DNA from: an uncultured Candidatus Poseidoniales archaeon
GTDB taxonomy: Archaea > Thermoplasmatota > Poseidoniia > Poseidoniales > Poseidoniaceae
Direction of reading: 5' to 3'
Length of the DNA stretch: 64,000 nt
Assembly (NCBI GenBank): GCA_902563095.1
Contig: CACEWA010000002.1
Span: 43,136 to 107,135, forward strand
The notes under the pieces were generated by a model, which was not told the origin of the DNA, did not search any database, and saw only the letters and a list, made by a program, of their open reading frames with translations. Shown here piece by piece: positions 52,736 to 62,014 of the stretch (within the stretch, counting starts at the first letter, position 1; every line of letters begins with the position of its first letter). Made by a program: the position numbers and the translations under genes.

Positions 52736-54070
52736 ATGAATATCGAAGACTTAGACCTCAATGGTGGAACTTTCAAAGTAAATTTCCCTTATCATTGGAT
52801 AGGCTGGTTAATTTGGGTAATAGGTTTGCTGATCACATTATTTGGATTTCTGAGTGCAGTAAATGATGTACAGGCACTTATTATATCTGCAATTGGTTTA
52901 GTAATAATGGCATTTTCTTCTCCTGGTTCCCTCGAGGGAAGTCTTCACAAGATTAGGAAGGGCGCTATTGACCCTGCTGAACTACAGGCCAAGGCAGAAT
53001 CCAGTGGTCTATCTATTGATAGTTGGTGGATGCAGCAGACCTCTTATGTTCCGACAACGGATCCAAATGATTGGATTCTTCCCGCTCCTGGGCCAACAAC
53101 ATGGGATAACATAAACCGATATTCTCCACATGGAGATGGTAGTCCTTTGCCAGAGCATCCGGTAAAGGTTGGAACTCCGACTCCAGCTACAATGACACTG
53201 TTCAGCGTTTACTCATTTACAGCAATAGTCTGTATTGTAGTAGCAGTCGCTTCTATGATGTCTAAAGATGATTATGAAGGTGGAATGATTATTCCACTAA
53301 TCATTGCTGGAATTGGTTTGATTCTAACTCTTGTTGGATACTTTAGGTCAAAGATGCTTAGTCAAATGCTTGACACCCCAACTTCTTTGGTACGTTCTGT
53401 CGCTGTTGGCAATCCAGAATTAGTTGGTCAAGTTAGACCGATTGCTGAGGGTTGCCTAACCGTTGTAGTAGACGGAAATGAGAATATGTCTGTTGGAAAC
53501 ATGGTTGGATATTATTGGTCCTATGAGCAATACCAGTGTAGAACAGTAAAGACAGACAATGGTACAAGGGAAGAGTGCCACTGGGTTACTATACGCTCCG
53601 ATAAGGGGGGTTGTCCTTTCATTCTTCATGACGGAACCGGTGGAATTAGAGTCAACGCAGGTTCATTCAAGAGAGCGGAATATGGCCAGTATCTCAAGAG
53701 GTGGGATGGTGCATTTGCTCAAACTCTTGGTAAGCAACTCATGGCTTCTGCGATAGCAGGACTTCTAGGTGGAGCTAGAGTAAAGAAGCATCGATGGACA
53801 CTGTATGGTCTAAGATTAGGAAACCCTGTTTATGTTCTAGGACAAACTAAGCCAAGGCCATCTGAGGCACTACAGGCTGAAGGTTTGGATGGAACAATGG
53901 GCAACAGTATCATCGAAGTATGGGGCGATGAGGATGCTCCAGGTGTTAAGTGTACAATGCAAAGGGGTACAGAGTTGTCAAACCTTGGAAGTTCGAGGTC
54001 TGGATTTGAATACCTTGTCTTGCCTATATGTTTGATGTTGAGCGGATTAGGCCTGATTGGTTTAGCGTGA
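52736..54070 (+). CDS. Membrane protein with GIDE-like domain
   Basis: 444 aa. Two N-terminal TMs (about 22-40 and 44-62), a soluble stretch, two more TMs (about 160-182 and 188-210), then a soluble domain (about 225-400) resembling the GIDE domain found next to the RING in eukaryotic MUL1/MULAN ubiquitin ligases. The similarity covers SVAVGNPELVGQVRPIAEG, MVGYYWSYEQYQC, CPFILHDGTGGIRVNAG and LGNPVYVLGQTKP. No RING Cys/His cluster is present. Archaeal and bacterial GIDE proteins are functionally uncharacterised. A final hydrophobic segment ends the protein. Confidence 0.7.
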   Translation: MNIEDLDLNGGTFKVNFPYHWIGWLIWVIGLLITLFGFLSAVNDVQALIISAIGLVIMAFSSPGSLEGSLHKIRKGAIDPAELQAKAESSGLSIDSWWMQQTSYVPTTDPNDWILPAPGPTTWDNINRYSPHGDGSPLPEHPVKVGTPTPATMTLFSVYSFTAIVCIVVAVASMMSKDDYEGGMIIPLIIAGIGLILTLVGYFRSKMLSQMLDTPTSLVRSVAVGNPELVGQVRPIAEGCLTVVVDGNENMSVGNMVGYYWSYEQYQCRTVKTDNGTREECHWVTIRSDKGGCPFILHDGTGGIRVNAGSFKRAEYGQYLKRWDGAFAQTLGKQLMASAIAGLLGGARVKKHRWTLYGLRLGNPVYVLGQTKPRPSEALQAEGLDGTMGNSIIEVWGDEDAPGVKCTMQRGTELSNLGSSRSGFEYLVLPICLMLSGLGLIGLA

Positions 54071-54101
54071 ATATGATTAGGCTGTTTATATTCGCAGGTA
54101 C

Positions 54102-55322
54102 ATGGCAGAAGATGTCGTGATTGTCGGTGGAGCAAGAACACCATTTTGTGAATGGCAAGGCGGTAAGCGTGGAGACGGACAACCCGGCGGCCTTCTCAAA
54201 GATGTTAGTGCGCTGAAATTAGGCGAAATCGCAATCATAGGAGCACTGGAAAAAACCGGGACATCTCCGGAAAATGTGGACCATGTTGTAATGGGATATG
54301 CTCTGCAAACCTGCGATCAAGCCATCTTTGGTGCACGACACGCAGGTCTAGGCGCAGGTATTCCTCAAGAAGTCCCAATGCTGACTCTGTCGCGTATTTG
54401 TGGTAGTGGAGTACAATCAATCGTTTCTGGCGCTCAAATGATAATGCTGAATGAGGCACAAACTGTAGTCGCTGGTGGAATGGAGAACCTATCTCAAGCG
54501 CCCCATGTTTTGCGTGGAATGCGTGACACCTACAAATTAGCGAGGCCTCCAAGAGCAGGTACAGAACTTGAGAAGGATATGGAAGATTACCTATTCACTA
54601 ACCTACTTGATGGAATGTGTGGTTCATTTATGGCTCAAACTAGTGATGAGATTTGCAAGCGCAAAGGTGTTACTCGAGAAGAAACCGATGAGTTTGCTGC
54701 AATGTCGCATTCAAGAACCGCTAAGTCGATTGCTGATGGAATTTGGGAGCAAGAAATTGTACCTGTTAATGATGTAACTTTCAAGGATGAAGACCACGTT
54801 GTTCTAGGAAGCACTCCTGAATCTTTGGCTGAACTAAGAACTGCGTTCGGACCAGAGAGCCTAGTTACTGCTGGTAATGCTAGCGGTGTTGTTGACGGAG
54901 CAGCTGCTGTTGTAATCAAGTCAGCATCTAAGGCTGAAGCAGATGGTGACAAACCTCTGGCTAGAATCGTATCTTGGGGAATTGTTGGTCTAGAGCCTGC
55001 AATTATGGCCTATGGGCCGGTTCCTAGTAGTCGCTTAGCATTAGAGAAGGCAGGACTAACTATCGAGGACATTGACCGTTGGGAAATCAACGAAGCTTTT
55101 GCTGGACAGGCTGTTGCTTGTGTAAAGGATCTTGGCTTAGATGTAGAGAAGGTTAACGTGAATGGTGGTGCAGTGGGTCTAGGGCACCCACTTGCAGCAA
55201 CTGGTACAAGATTAGTTCTTACTCTAGCGCACGAACTTCAGAGATGTGGTGGCAAGTACGGAGTTGCAACTGCATGTATTGGCGGCGGTCAAGGCATAGC
55301 CATGGTCATTGAATCTCTTTGA
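54102..55322 (+). CDS. Thiolase (acetyl-CoA acetyltransferase family)
   Basis: 406 aa. Nucleophile Cys in LSRICGSGVQSI; the second half has WEINEAFAGQAVACV, GGAVGLGHPLAATGTRLVL and the catalytic Cys in VATACIGGGQG. All residues of an active thiolase are present. Either biosynthetic (acetoacetyl-CoA for mevalonate) or beta-oxidation. No HMG-CoA synthase is adjacent, so a degradative role with the nearby thioesterase remains possible. Convergent with the SDR gene. Confidence 0.95.
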   Translation: MAEDVVIVGGARTPFCEWQGGKRGDGQPGGLLKDVSALKLGEIAIIGALEKTGTSPENVDHVVMGYALQTCDQAIFGARHAGLGAGIPQEVPMLTLSRICGSGVQSIVSGAQMIMLNEAQTVVAGGMENLSQAPHVLRGMRDTYKLARPPRAGTELEKDMEDYLFTNLLDGMCGSFMAQTSDEICKRKGVTREETDEFAAMSHSRTAKSIADGIWEQEIVPVNDVTFKDEDHVVLGSTPESLAELRTAFGPESLVTAGNASGVVDGAAAVVIKSASKAEADGDKPLARIVSWGIVGLEPAIMAYGPVPSSRLALEKAGLTIEDIDRWEINEAFAGQAVACVKDLGLDVEKVNVNGGAVGLGHPLAATGTRLVLTLAHELQRCGGKYGVATACIGGGQGIAMVIESL

Positions 55323-55994
55323 TTACCATTCTATTGGAGTGCCATCATATTGGACATATCGTCCACTCATGCTGAGGTTGTGTTCATCGATTCTCTCGAT
55401 CATGCCACTTACGCTTTGCTCAGGAGAAACTGTAGCATTCGGCCCTCCCATATCGGTAGCAACCCATCCAGGGTGAAGAATCAAGATTGATATTCCTGAT
55501 TGCTGTAACTCATTTTTCATTGCTATTGAAAACATATTCAATGCTGTTTTTGAAGCTCTGTAAGCGTAAGACCTACCGCTCATGCAATCGCTAATCGAAC
55601 CCATCAGGCTGCTCATCATTACAATAGTCGAATCATCACTCATCTGGTTGAGAAGTTTTTGAGTTATGAGAACAGGGGCTATGGAATTAATCTCAATTAC
55701 TTCAAGGGCGTGTTGCATATCAATCTCAGATATTGATTGCCATCTGCCATCTGCAACACCTGCATTGTTGACCAGTAGGTCGATTTTTCCTTCGATTGAA
55801 TTTGACAGTTCTTCAATTCCAGCAGAGTCTCTTACATCCATTTTATGGAGAGAGAGATTCTGATTAGTGATATCTTCAAGTCCACCCTTCTCACTACGGT
55901 ATGTTGCATAAACTCTGTATCCTGAATCAAGTAACTGCTTTACAAGTTCAAGCCCAATTCCTCTATTCGCACCAGTAACAACGACGCTCTTCAT
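55323..55994 (-). CDS. Short-chain dehydrogenase/reductase
   Basis: 223 aa classical SDR. Cofactor motif TGANRGIG near the N-terminus, NNAGVADG, the active-site Ser in VMMSSLMGSI, YRASKTALN carrying Tyr-x-x-x-Lys, and HPGWVATDMGG. The ATG at 55992-55994 places the Rossmann motif at residue 8, as usual; longer in-frame starts would overlap the neighbouring traB-like gene. Substrate unknown. Resembles the CsgA/C-factor-like subgroup. Confidence 0.92.
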   Translation of the reverse strand: MKSVVVTGANRGIGLELVKQLLDSGYRVYATYRSEKGGLEDITNQNLSLHKMDVRDSAGIEELSNSIEGKIDLLVNNAGVADGRWQSISEIDMQHALEVIEINSIAPVLITQKLLNQMSDDSTIVMMSSLMGSISDCMSGRSYAYRASKTALNMFSIAMKNELQQSGISILILHPGWVATDMGGPNATVSPEQSVSGMIERIDEHNLSMSGRYVQYDGTPIEW

Positions 55995-56038
55995 GTGTGG
56001 GGCTTGAAAAATCACAACATAATGATTGAGATTTTTTG

Positions 56039-57193
56039 TCACAATCCTGCAGCGATTAATCCCATTGAAATCCAAGCGCCAGCCATCGAACCTAGGTTTG
56101 TTAGGGCAGTTACTAGCAGTATTCTTCCAGCCCTGTTTGTCCAGAACAGCTTAGCAGAGTCTAGTTTGAGGAATTCAGTAAGATCCTCTCCTGTAGGCTC
56201 CTTAACTTTCATTTGAGCATAACCTGCAAACCATCCTGCAGCCAGTGCGGGATTAAGCGAAGTGATTGGCGATGCTAAAGCAGCAACTAGGATGGCAATT
56301 GGATGTCCTCCTGCTAACATACAAAACAGTGCAGCACCAATGAAATTACCTGCAAACCAATAGATTCCATTTTCTTTGATCGATGCTAAATCCCCATTGT
56401 AAGCGAACCATCCAAGGAGTGCAAAAAGCACAACTGGAATCGCGTAAGAGATAGTTTTCATCATACGACCCCCTTTAGGGACAACCGCTAATTCTGATAT
56501 TCGCTCTTCACTAGGTTTGACATTTTCAGTCAGAAGTTTCGAAACTCCATCTAAATGACCTGCTCCCAAAACAGCAAGCACTTTTCCATCTCCACGTATT
56601 TCAGAAATTTTCCTTGCGATGAATTCGTCTCTCTCATCGATTAGAACTTCTCCTGCACCCGGAGAAACTTCGCGTAGCTCTTCCATCAATGATGTAAGTA
56701 AGTCCTTATCTGCAAGCATCTGCTCTAATTCTAACTCTTCTTCTGTTTCGTCTTCCGCTAGTAAAGCCCACATTAGACCCATTTTCTCTTTGAAGCGCAT
56801 TTTGTTCCATGCTCTCCGCAATGTAGTTTGAATATCCCTATCTACCAACTTTACTTCGAGATCATATTCCCTTGCTGCTTCAACAGCAGCAAGTAATTCT
56901 GCTCCAGGTTGTTGACCTTCATCCAAGCCAAGTTTTCTTTGTTCTGCAGCTAGTAGAGATTGTAACAGCACCATTGGCGCTTTACCTTCTTTGATAACTT
57001 TCAATAGACCCTCTTTGTCCATTCTTCGATCTTGTGTCAATGCGTCAAAACGGCTCTTACAAAGTTCAACAGCGACAATATCGGGACTCCATTCTTCGAT
57101 ATTTTGTTTTACTGCTTCTACCGATGCAGTTGCTACATGGGCGGTGCCAAGTAGACGTAAATTCTCATCAACATCTATGATTGGGGCACTCAT
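56039..57193 (-). CDS. TraB/PrgY family membrane protein
   Basis: 384 aa. N-terminal block RLLGTAHVATASVEAV then IVAVELCKSRFDAL; later VLAVLGAGHLDGV, all conserved in TraB-domain proteins (EreA/GumN-related fold with GxxH and GxGH). The C-terminal half has about four TMs. The family includes PrgY/TraB (pheromone shutdown) and eukaryotic TRABD; a metalloprotease-like activity is proposed but unproven. Its start abuts the upstream DHH gene's stop (1 nt), so co-transcribed. Confidence 0.88.
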   Translation of the reverse strand: MSAPIIDVDENLRLLGTAHVATASVEAVKQNIEEWSPDIVAVELCKSRFDALTQDRRMDKEGLLKVIKEGKAPMVLLQSLLAAEQRKLGLDEGQQPGAELLAAVEAAREYDLEVKLVDRDIQTTLRRAWNKMRFKEKMGLMWALLAEDETEEELELEQMLADKDLLTSLMEELREVSPGAGEVLIDERDEFIARKISEIRGDGKVLAVLGAGHLDGVSKLLTENVKPSEERISELAVVPKGGRMMKTISYAIPVVLFALLGWFAYNGDLASIKENGIYWFAGNFIGAALFCMLAGGHPIAILVAALASPITSLNPALAAGWFAGYAQMKVKEPTGEDLTEFLKLDSAKLFWTNRAGRILLVTALTNLGSMAGAWISMGLIAAGL

Positions 57194-58546
57194 TTACTCA
57201 CTTCCAAATGCTGATTTGAGAATTTTTGTTATTGATAGCATTGCTTCTTCAGCATTATCACAATCTAATTCTTCGAATGGAATTTGGCCACCTGCTAATT
57301 CTTTGTGGCCACCTGCACTTCCTTTAGCAAATGTTTTGCTCAAAATTTTCCCTAGGTGGACATTTTCGCTGGTAGATCTAGCAGAAAGGATTACCTTTGA
57401 CATTCTAACTCCATAGGATACAACAATTTCAACTCCTTCAGTAGGTAATAGGAAATCGGCAACTTGTGAAAGTGCGTCTCTATCCGCCATTTCTGAGATT
57501 GGAACCAGCATCAAACCATCATCCAGAGTTGCATCTTTGAGAGCTTGTTTGAAAATTGAGAGAACCTCTTGGGTCCGAGGTGGACTTTCAAATGAACGCA
57601 TTAAATCCCAATCTATCCATGCGCCAAGCCAAGATAATGCGCGTAAATCAACTGCGTTAAATGAGCGGGTAAATCCTAGAGTATCGGTTCTGATTCCAAA
57701 TGCGAGTGCAGTCGCTACATTGGAGTTCATTTCAACTCCTGAATTCATTATTACAGAAGCGATAAGCGATGACGTCGCTGCGAATTCTGAGCGAACTAAA
57801 ATCACATCTCCAGCAGGCCTAACCTCACTGGGGTGGTGGTCGATTACAATGTGTGGTACACATGTGGAAGGCAGTATATTATTGGCTCCAGGGTGGCTAA
57901 AATCTACACAGATTACCACATCGGACTCGTTTAGTAGGTCCTCAATTTCCCAATCTAGAATCAGTTTGCGAATATCCATTTCAAGTAATTTTACCATTGC
58001 TCTATTCTGTTGGTGCTCAATCATTCCACCATGAATAATCGTAGATGAATGTCCCAGTGAATCGCATAGATGCTTCATCGCTAGAGCACTAGCTAGGGCA
58101 TCTGGGTCAGGATTGTCATGGCAAACAATCAAAATTTTTGCATCTTCTTCATCACTTAGTCTTCGCAATACTTCGCTTGCACCCTGCTTTCTATCTATTG
58201 AGCGAAGTCTGTCTTGAATTGCTGATGTAGTCAAATCTTCAATCGAAATCCTCTCTGCACCTTCAACATCTATTGTAGATAGAATTGGAGTATTTGGCCA
58301 TCGGTTTTTCAATTCTTTAACCGGGTCATGGTCACAGATTATTTCGTCTAGTAACAATATTGCAGTCGGATTAACTTCTGGTAAAGGCATTTCATGTAGT
58401 TCCATTTCAGTTGGCAGTGCAACAATTTCAACGTCATTCATTGGTACCAATTGTTCTGCTAATCCGATTATTCGCACTCTAGAACGTGCACCAATCCATT
58501 CTGCAAGTCTGATCGCAAGTGAGTCGGAGCCAAAAATTAGGAACAT
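57194..58546 (-). CDS. DHH-family phosphoesterase with N-terminal Rossmann-like domain
   Basis: 450 aa. Residues 1-110 resemble a TrkA-N/Rossmann-like domain (MFLIFGSDSLAIRLAEWIG). The DHH core has CHDNPDPDALASALAM (Asp/His metal ligands), VVICVDFSHPG and HIVIDHHPSE (DHH). The DHHA1-type C-terminus has GSAGGHKELAGGQIP. Related to RecJ/NrnA/GdpP-like enzymes hydrolysing short oligonucleotides or cyclic dinucleotides; the Rossmann-DHH pairing occurs in archaeal proteins of unknown substrate. ATG at 58546 has GGAGGAGTG close upstream; GTG at 58552 is possible. Confidence 0.85.
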   Translation of the reverse strand: MFLIFGSDSLAIRLAEWIGARSRVRIIGLAEQLVPMNDVEIVALPTEMELHEMPLPEVNPTAILLLDEIICDHDPVKELKNRWPNTPILSTIDVEGAERISIEDLTTSAIQDRLRSIDRKQGASEVLRRLSDEEDAKILIVCHDNPDPDALASALAMKHLCDSLGHSSTIIHGGMIEHQQNRAMVKLLEMDIRKLILDWEIEDLLNESDVVICVDFSHPGANNILPSTCVPHIVIDHHPSEVRPAGDVILVRSEFAATSSLIASVIMNSGVEMNSNVATALAFGIRTDTLGFTRSFNAVDLRALSWLGAWIDWDLMRSFESPPRTQEVLSIFKQALKDATLDDGLMLVPISEMADRDALSQVADFLLPTEGVEIVVSYGVRMSKVILSARSTSENVHLGKILSKTFAKGSAGGHKELAGGQIPFEELDCDNAEEAMLSITKILKSAFGSE

Positions 58547-58548
58547 TT

Positions 58549-59343
58549 TCACTCCTCCAATTTCTCAAGTACTGCGAATAAATCGCTATGTTCTCTTACA
58601 TCATGTACCCGTATAATATCAATTCCTTCATAGAATCCCTTTGCTGCGACAGCCAGACTGCCTGCCAACCTGTTTTCAGTTTCAGGTTGGTCACATATTT
58701 GTCCAATCATTGATTTTCTTGAGACTCCCCAAAGTATTGAGTATGGTCGTAAATTTTCACTCGATTGGAGTAACTGAATATTATGTTCTAGAGTTTTTCC
58801 GAAACCTATACCTGGGTCAAGATGTATCTTGTCAATCGAGTGACCTCGTTCAACCAATTCCCTCGCTTTAGAAATTAAATAATGATTGACTTCATGATTT
58901 ACATCCTCATATTTCGGATCTTTTTGCATGTTTCCAGGTTCACCAAGCATATGCATGATACAAACCTCACAACCTGAATCGATTACCAATTCAAACATTG
59001 CAGGGTCTCTAAGCCCGCTGACATCGTTAATCATACTGGCACCAGCTTCCAAGGCTTTACTCGCAACTTGGTGGTTTCTTGTATCTATGGATACTTTACA
59101 ATGTTTAGAAATTTCACTTACCAGTGGAATAACTCTAGATAGTTCCTCATCTATAGATATTGGATTTGCACCAGGCCTTGTAGATTCACCTCCAATATCT
59201 ATCCAATCTGCTCCCTCAGCAATCATTTGTAGCGCCTTTTCAACACCACCTTCTCGAGATGATTTGTGGAATGAATCTGGAGTGGCATTGATGATTCCCA
59301 TCACTAGGGGTCGGCTTTTGCCGCTGCCCTCTAAGACTGCCAT
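58549..59343 (-). CDS. folP: Dihydropteroate synthase
   Basis: 264 aa. All DHPS landmarks: VMGIINATPDSFHKSSREGG, DIGGESTRPGANPIS, VSIDTRN, INDVSGLRDP, CIMHMLGEPGNMQ, HLDPGIGFGKT, WGVSRKSMI and the closing IIRVHDVREH. Condenses p-aminobenzoate with the pterin pyrophosphate. ATG at 59341-59343 gives the usual ~15-residue lead before the pterin-binding motif. A longer start at 59400 is open but would overlap the divergent gene's start codon. Ends 3 nt past the DHH start, so overlapping genes. Confidence 0.95.
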   Translation of the reverse strand: MAVLEGSGKSRPLVMGIINATPDSFHKSSREGGVEKALQMIAEGADWIDIGGESTRPGANPISIDEELSRVIPLVSEISKHCKVSIDTRNHQVASKALEAGASMINDVSGLRDPAMFELVIDSGCEVCIMHMLGEPGNMQKDPKYEDVNHEVNHYLISKARELVERGHSIDKIHLDPGIGFGKTLEHNIQLLQSSENLRPYSILWGVSRKSMIGQICDQPETENRLAGSLAVAAKGFYEGIDIIRVHDVREHSDLFAVLEKLEE

Positions 59344-59352
59344 GTTAACACC

Positions 59353-59367
59353 CCTGCCTGCGGCAGG
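59353..59367. promoter_or_regulatory. Perfect 6-3-6 inverted repeat upstream of folP
   Basis: CCTGCC-TGC-GGCAGG, 9 nt from the folP start and 31 nt from the divergent start at 59399. Matches the design of the elements at 439, 10486 and 20101. Confidence 0.5.
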
Positions 59368-59398
59368 TTTTATCACATGCGGGGCCTCAGGTGTCCCC

Positions 59399-60037
59399 AT
59401 GTCTGAAGATGAGGGGATGATTGATGACATCCACAATGGTCATGATTCTGATGACATAATCATGCCAAGTGAAGACAAATTGTTGTTTGCAGAACGCATT
59501 TTTTCTAGACTGAATCCATCATCTATTGGCGAAATTCCCGGTTTAATCCACAAGAAAGCAAAAACTGTCGGAGGGATCTTTGCAGGATATGCAGTTTTTT
59601 GGTGGCTAACCGTCCTTCAAGTGGAAAATGAACCGGCCTTTGAATCCATTTTCTTCGGTCCTGATTTTTTGACAATAACAATCTTGGCACCTTGTCTTAT
59701 CTTCCTTGGTTCATTGCTATCTGATTTCAGCAGAGAACTAGGTCAACTATTCCCTGGATTAGCCAGCGGGATCATGTTCGTTCTAGCTGTATTGTATACA
59801 TTCGAGCCGGCAATCATGGGATTGATGGGTGATGTAGAAACCGGTGATGCGATTTGGAAGACATTTAGGCTTGCAGTTCTCTGTACAACGGTTCTAATGG
59901 CTGCTAAATTACTAATCGATGCTTGGTTACTAGTTTGGGTAAAAGAGTTCATGGAGAAGAATCCGGGTATTGATTATTCGAATAGTGGTGAAGAATTTCC
60001 CCCCGTAGAACACACAGAACTTGATACCGAGGCTTGA
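59399..60037 (+). CDS. Unknown membrane protein
   Basis: 212 aa, not recognised. Acidic N-terminus (MSEDEGMIDDIHNGHDSDD), a conserved-looking amphipathic segment (LFAERIFSRLNPSSIGEIPG), then four TM segments (about 58-74, 88-110, 118-140, 150-178) and an acidic tail. ATG at 59399 is chosen because translation upstream would run through folP on the other strand. trm56 follows 25 nt later. Confidence 0.75.
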   Translation: MSEDEGMIDDIHNGHDSDDIIMPSEDKLLFAERIFSRLNPSSIGEIPGLIHKKAKTVGGIFAGYAVFWWLTVLQVENEPAFESIFFGPDFLTITILAPCLIFLGSLLSDFSRELGQLFPGLASGIMFVLAVLYTFEPAIMGLMGDVETGDAIWKTFRLAVLCTTVLMAAKLLIDAWLLVWVKEFMEKNPGIDYSNSGEEFPPVEHTELDTEA

Positions 60038-60062
60038 AACCGAGAACCACCTCGGAGTTGTC

Positions 60063-60602
60063 ATGAGCGAGAGGCTAGATGTCCTTCGTCTGGGATATCG
60101 TAGAGGAAGAGATCCTAGAATTACTACTCATCTGGCATTAGTGGCTAGAGCAATGGGTGCTGATGGTTTTCTACTCGCCGGTGATGAAGACAAAGAAATG
60201 TTCGACAATCTAAATTCTGTCAGCGACAGATTTGGAGGGCATCTTGAGACAGAGCATGTCAGTGGAATGGGCCATTTGAAGCATCATGTGGCAAATGGAG
60301 GAGTAGCTGTTCATTTGACCATGTATGGTGAGCCTTTCAGGAAAGCAATTCCTAAAATCCGTCGAGACCGACCAGTCTTGATTGTTGTTGGTGGAGCCAA
60401 AGTCCCTGGAGATGTTTTCAAAATCTGTCAGCACAATGTTGCGGTAGGCAATCAACCGCATTCTGAAGTTGCTGCACTTGCTCTATTCATGGACGCATGG
60501 TTTGGCGAATCTGGTAGTGAAAGGAACTTCGACGACGCCCGGCTCATAATTGAAGGTACTAACGATGGTAAGTTGGTTCACGATTTGAGGGAAGAAGATT
60601 AG
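60063..60602 (+). CDS. trm56: tRNA (cytidine-56)-2'-O-methyltransferase Trm56
   Basis: 179 aa SPOUT-class enzyme. Family blocks: VLRLGYRRGRDPRITTHLAL at the N-terminus, GGVAVHLTMYGEPF, LIVVGGAKVPGDVF and NVAVGNQPHSEVAALALFMD, where the knot binds S-adenosylmethionine. Archaea-specific modification of C56 in the T loop. ATG at 60063 is favoured over in-frame TTG at 60021, which lies inside the preceding gene. A small hairpin, CCGAG-AACCAC-CTCGG, sits at 60040-60055. Confidence 0.95.
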   Translation: MSERLDVLRLGYRRGRDPRITTHLALVARAMGADGFLLAGDEDKEMFDNLNSVSDRFGGHLETEHVSGMGHLKHHVANGGVAVHLTMYGEPFRKAIPKIRRDRPVLIVVGGAKVPGDVFKICQHNVAVGNQPHSEVAALALFMDAWFGESGSERNFDDARLIIEGTNDGKLVHDLREED

Positions 60603-60646
60603 GAAGTTTGTTATTACTTACAAGCAGTACTAAGTATCAATAGATA

Positions 60647-62014
60647 ATGAAATCAGCAGTAACTGCTAATCGGACAACTCGTTCGGGTGCCTTGCGAATG
60701 ACTATACCCCCTATACAATCAGCAAATTTGATGTCGGGGGAGTGGTCTCAGAAAGGAGATACCTCACTCGGGGACCGTATTCTCTTGGTAGATGCTACAG
60801 ACGACATTAATGCAGGTGCAACTATCCCGCCTTCTGCTTCTGGAGATGGGGTCTTACTATTGGCCGATGGAAGTCGATTTACAGGCAAATTATTCGGGGC
60901 TAAAGTATGGGGTGAAGGCGAATTAGTTTTCACCACTGGAATGACTGGTTATCAGGAGTCATTGACCGACCCGTCTTTCGCTGGACAGGTTTTGACATTC
61001 ACATATCCACTTATTGGCAATTATGGCATTCACCACGGAACCTCTGAATCAGCAGGTGTATGGCCGCGTGGAGTGGTGGTGCGTCATGCAATGAAAGACC
61101 CAGATCACAGAGATTCATTAGCCAGTATCAGTGATTTTTTGGCTTATCATAACGTTCCAGGAATTGAGGAAATTGATACGAGAGCCATTACCCGCAGAGT
61201 TAGAGAGCATGGCTGTGTGTTATGTGTTTTCGGACCTCTTGAAGACGAAGAGGCTCTCAAGCAACATTTAGCACAATTAACCTCACCTGAATTAGAAGAT
61301 TTAGTAGATTTGGTCTCGATCAGTGAACCGGTTATTGTGAACGAGGGTGCTACGGATAATCTTGGAAACCCCTTGCCTAGAATAGCCGCAATCGATTGCG
61401 GAATCAAGTACAATATCCTCCGGAGTCTTTGTTGTCAGTTTGAAGTGGTTTGGTGTCCACCTCATACAACTTTTCAAGAAGCACAGTCCTACGGAATTGT
61501 AGCATTATTTTGTTCAAATGGGCCTGGAGATCCTGCCCATCCAGGAAAAGCAACAATGGCAAGAAATACGCTTGCTGAAGCCGTGAAAGCAAACATTCCA
61601 GTAATGGGAATTTGCCTAGGCCATCAGTTGTTGGGATTAGCGAGTGGTTTGCAGACTTACAAGATGCGTTATGGGCATAGAGGAGCAAACCAACCATGTG
61701 TGGATTTGGAAAGTGGAAGAGTTTGGATTACTAGTCAAAACCATGGTTTTGCAGTAGCAGATCCTGAAGCCGGAATGCTAGCAGCTCACCCTTCAGGTGC
61801 TTGTTCTCCAGAAGGAGATAATCTACATGGCGAACAAGTAAAGGTTCGATTTGTTAACGCAAATGACAGAACAGTCGAGGGTTTGGATATTGTTGGAAAA
61901 TCTGTTTTCACAGTCCAATTCCATCCCGAAGCAGCACCAGGGCCGCATGACGCATACCCATTATTCGCAAGATTCCGTGAAATGGTAGATTCTCATTACG
62001 GAGGTGGAGCATAA
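60647..62014 (+). CDS. carA: Carbamoyl-phosphate synthase small subunit
   Basis: 455 aa, glutaminase subunit of carbamoyl-phosphate synthesis for pyrimidines and arginine. The N-terminal CarA domain starts at about residue 67 (GVLLLADGSRFTGKLFG, VFTTGMTGYQESLTDPSF, GVVVRH). The class I amidotransferase domain has Cys in MGICLGHQLLGLA, and FHPEAAPGPHD holds the His/Glu pair. About 60 extra N-terminal residues precede the family start. In-frame Met codons at 60698 and 60731 are alternatives. The stop overlaps the carB ATG by one base. Confidence 0.95.
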   Translation: MKSAVTANRTTRSGALRMTIPPIQSANLMSGEWSQKGDTSLGDRILLVDATDDINAGATIPPSASGDGVLLLADGSRFTGKLFGAKVWGEGELVFTTGMTGYQESLTDPSFAGQVLTFTYPLIGNYGIHHGTSESAGVWPRGVVVRHAMKDPDHRDSLASISDFLAYHNVPGIEEIDTRAITRRVREHGCVLCVFGPLEDEEALKQHLAQLTSPELEDLVDLVSISEPVIVNEGATDNLGNPLPRIAAIDCGIKYNILRSLCCQFEVVWCPPHTTFQEAQSYGIVALFCSNGPGDPAHPGKATMARNTLAEAVKANIPVMGICLGHQLLGLASGLQTYKMRYGHRGANQPCVDLESGRVWITSQNHGFAVADPEAGMLAAHPSGACSPEGDNLHGEQVKVRFVNANDRTVEGLDIVGKSVFTVQFHPEAAPGPHDAYPLFARFREMVDSHYGGGA

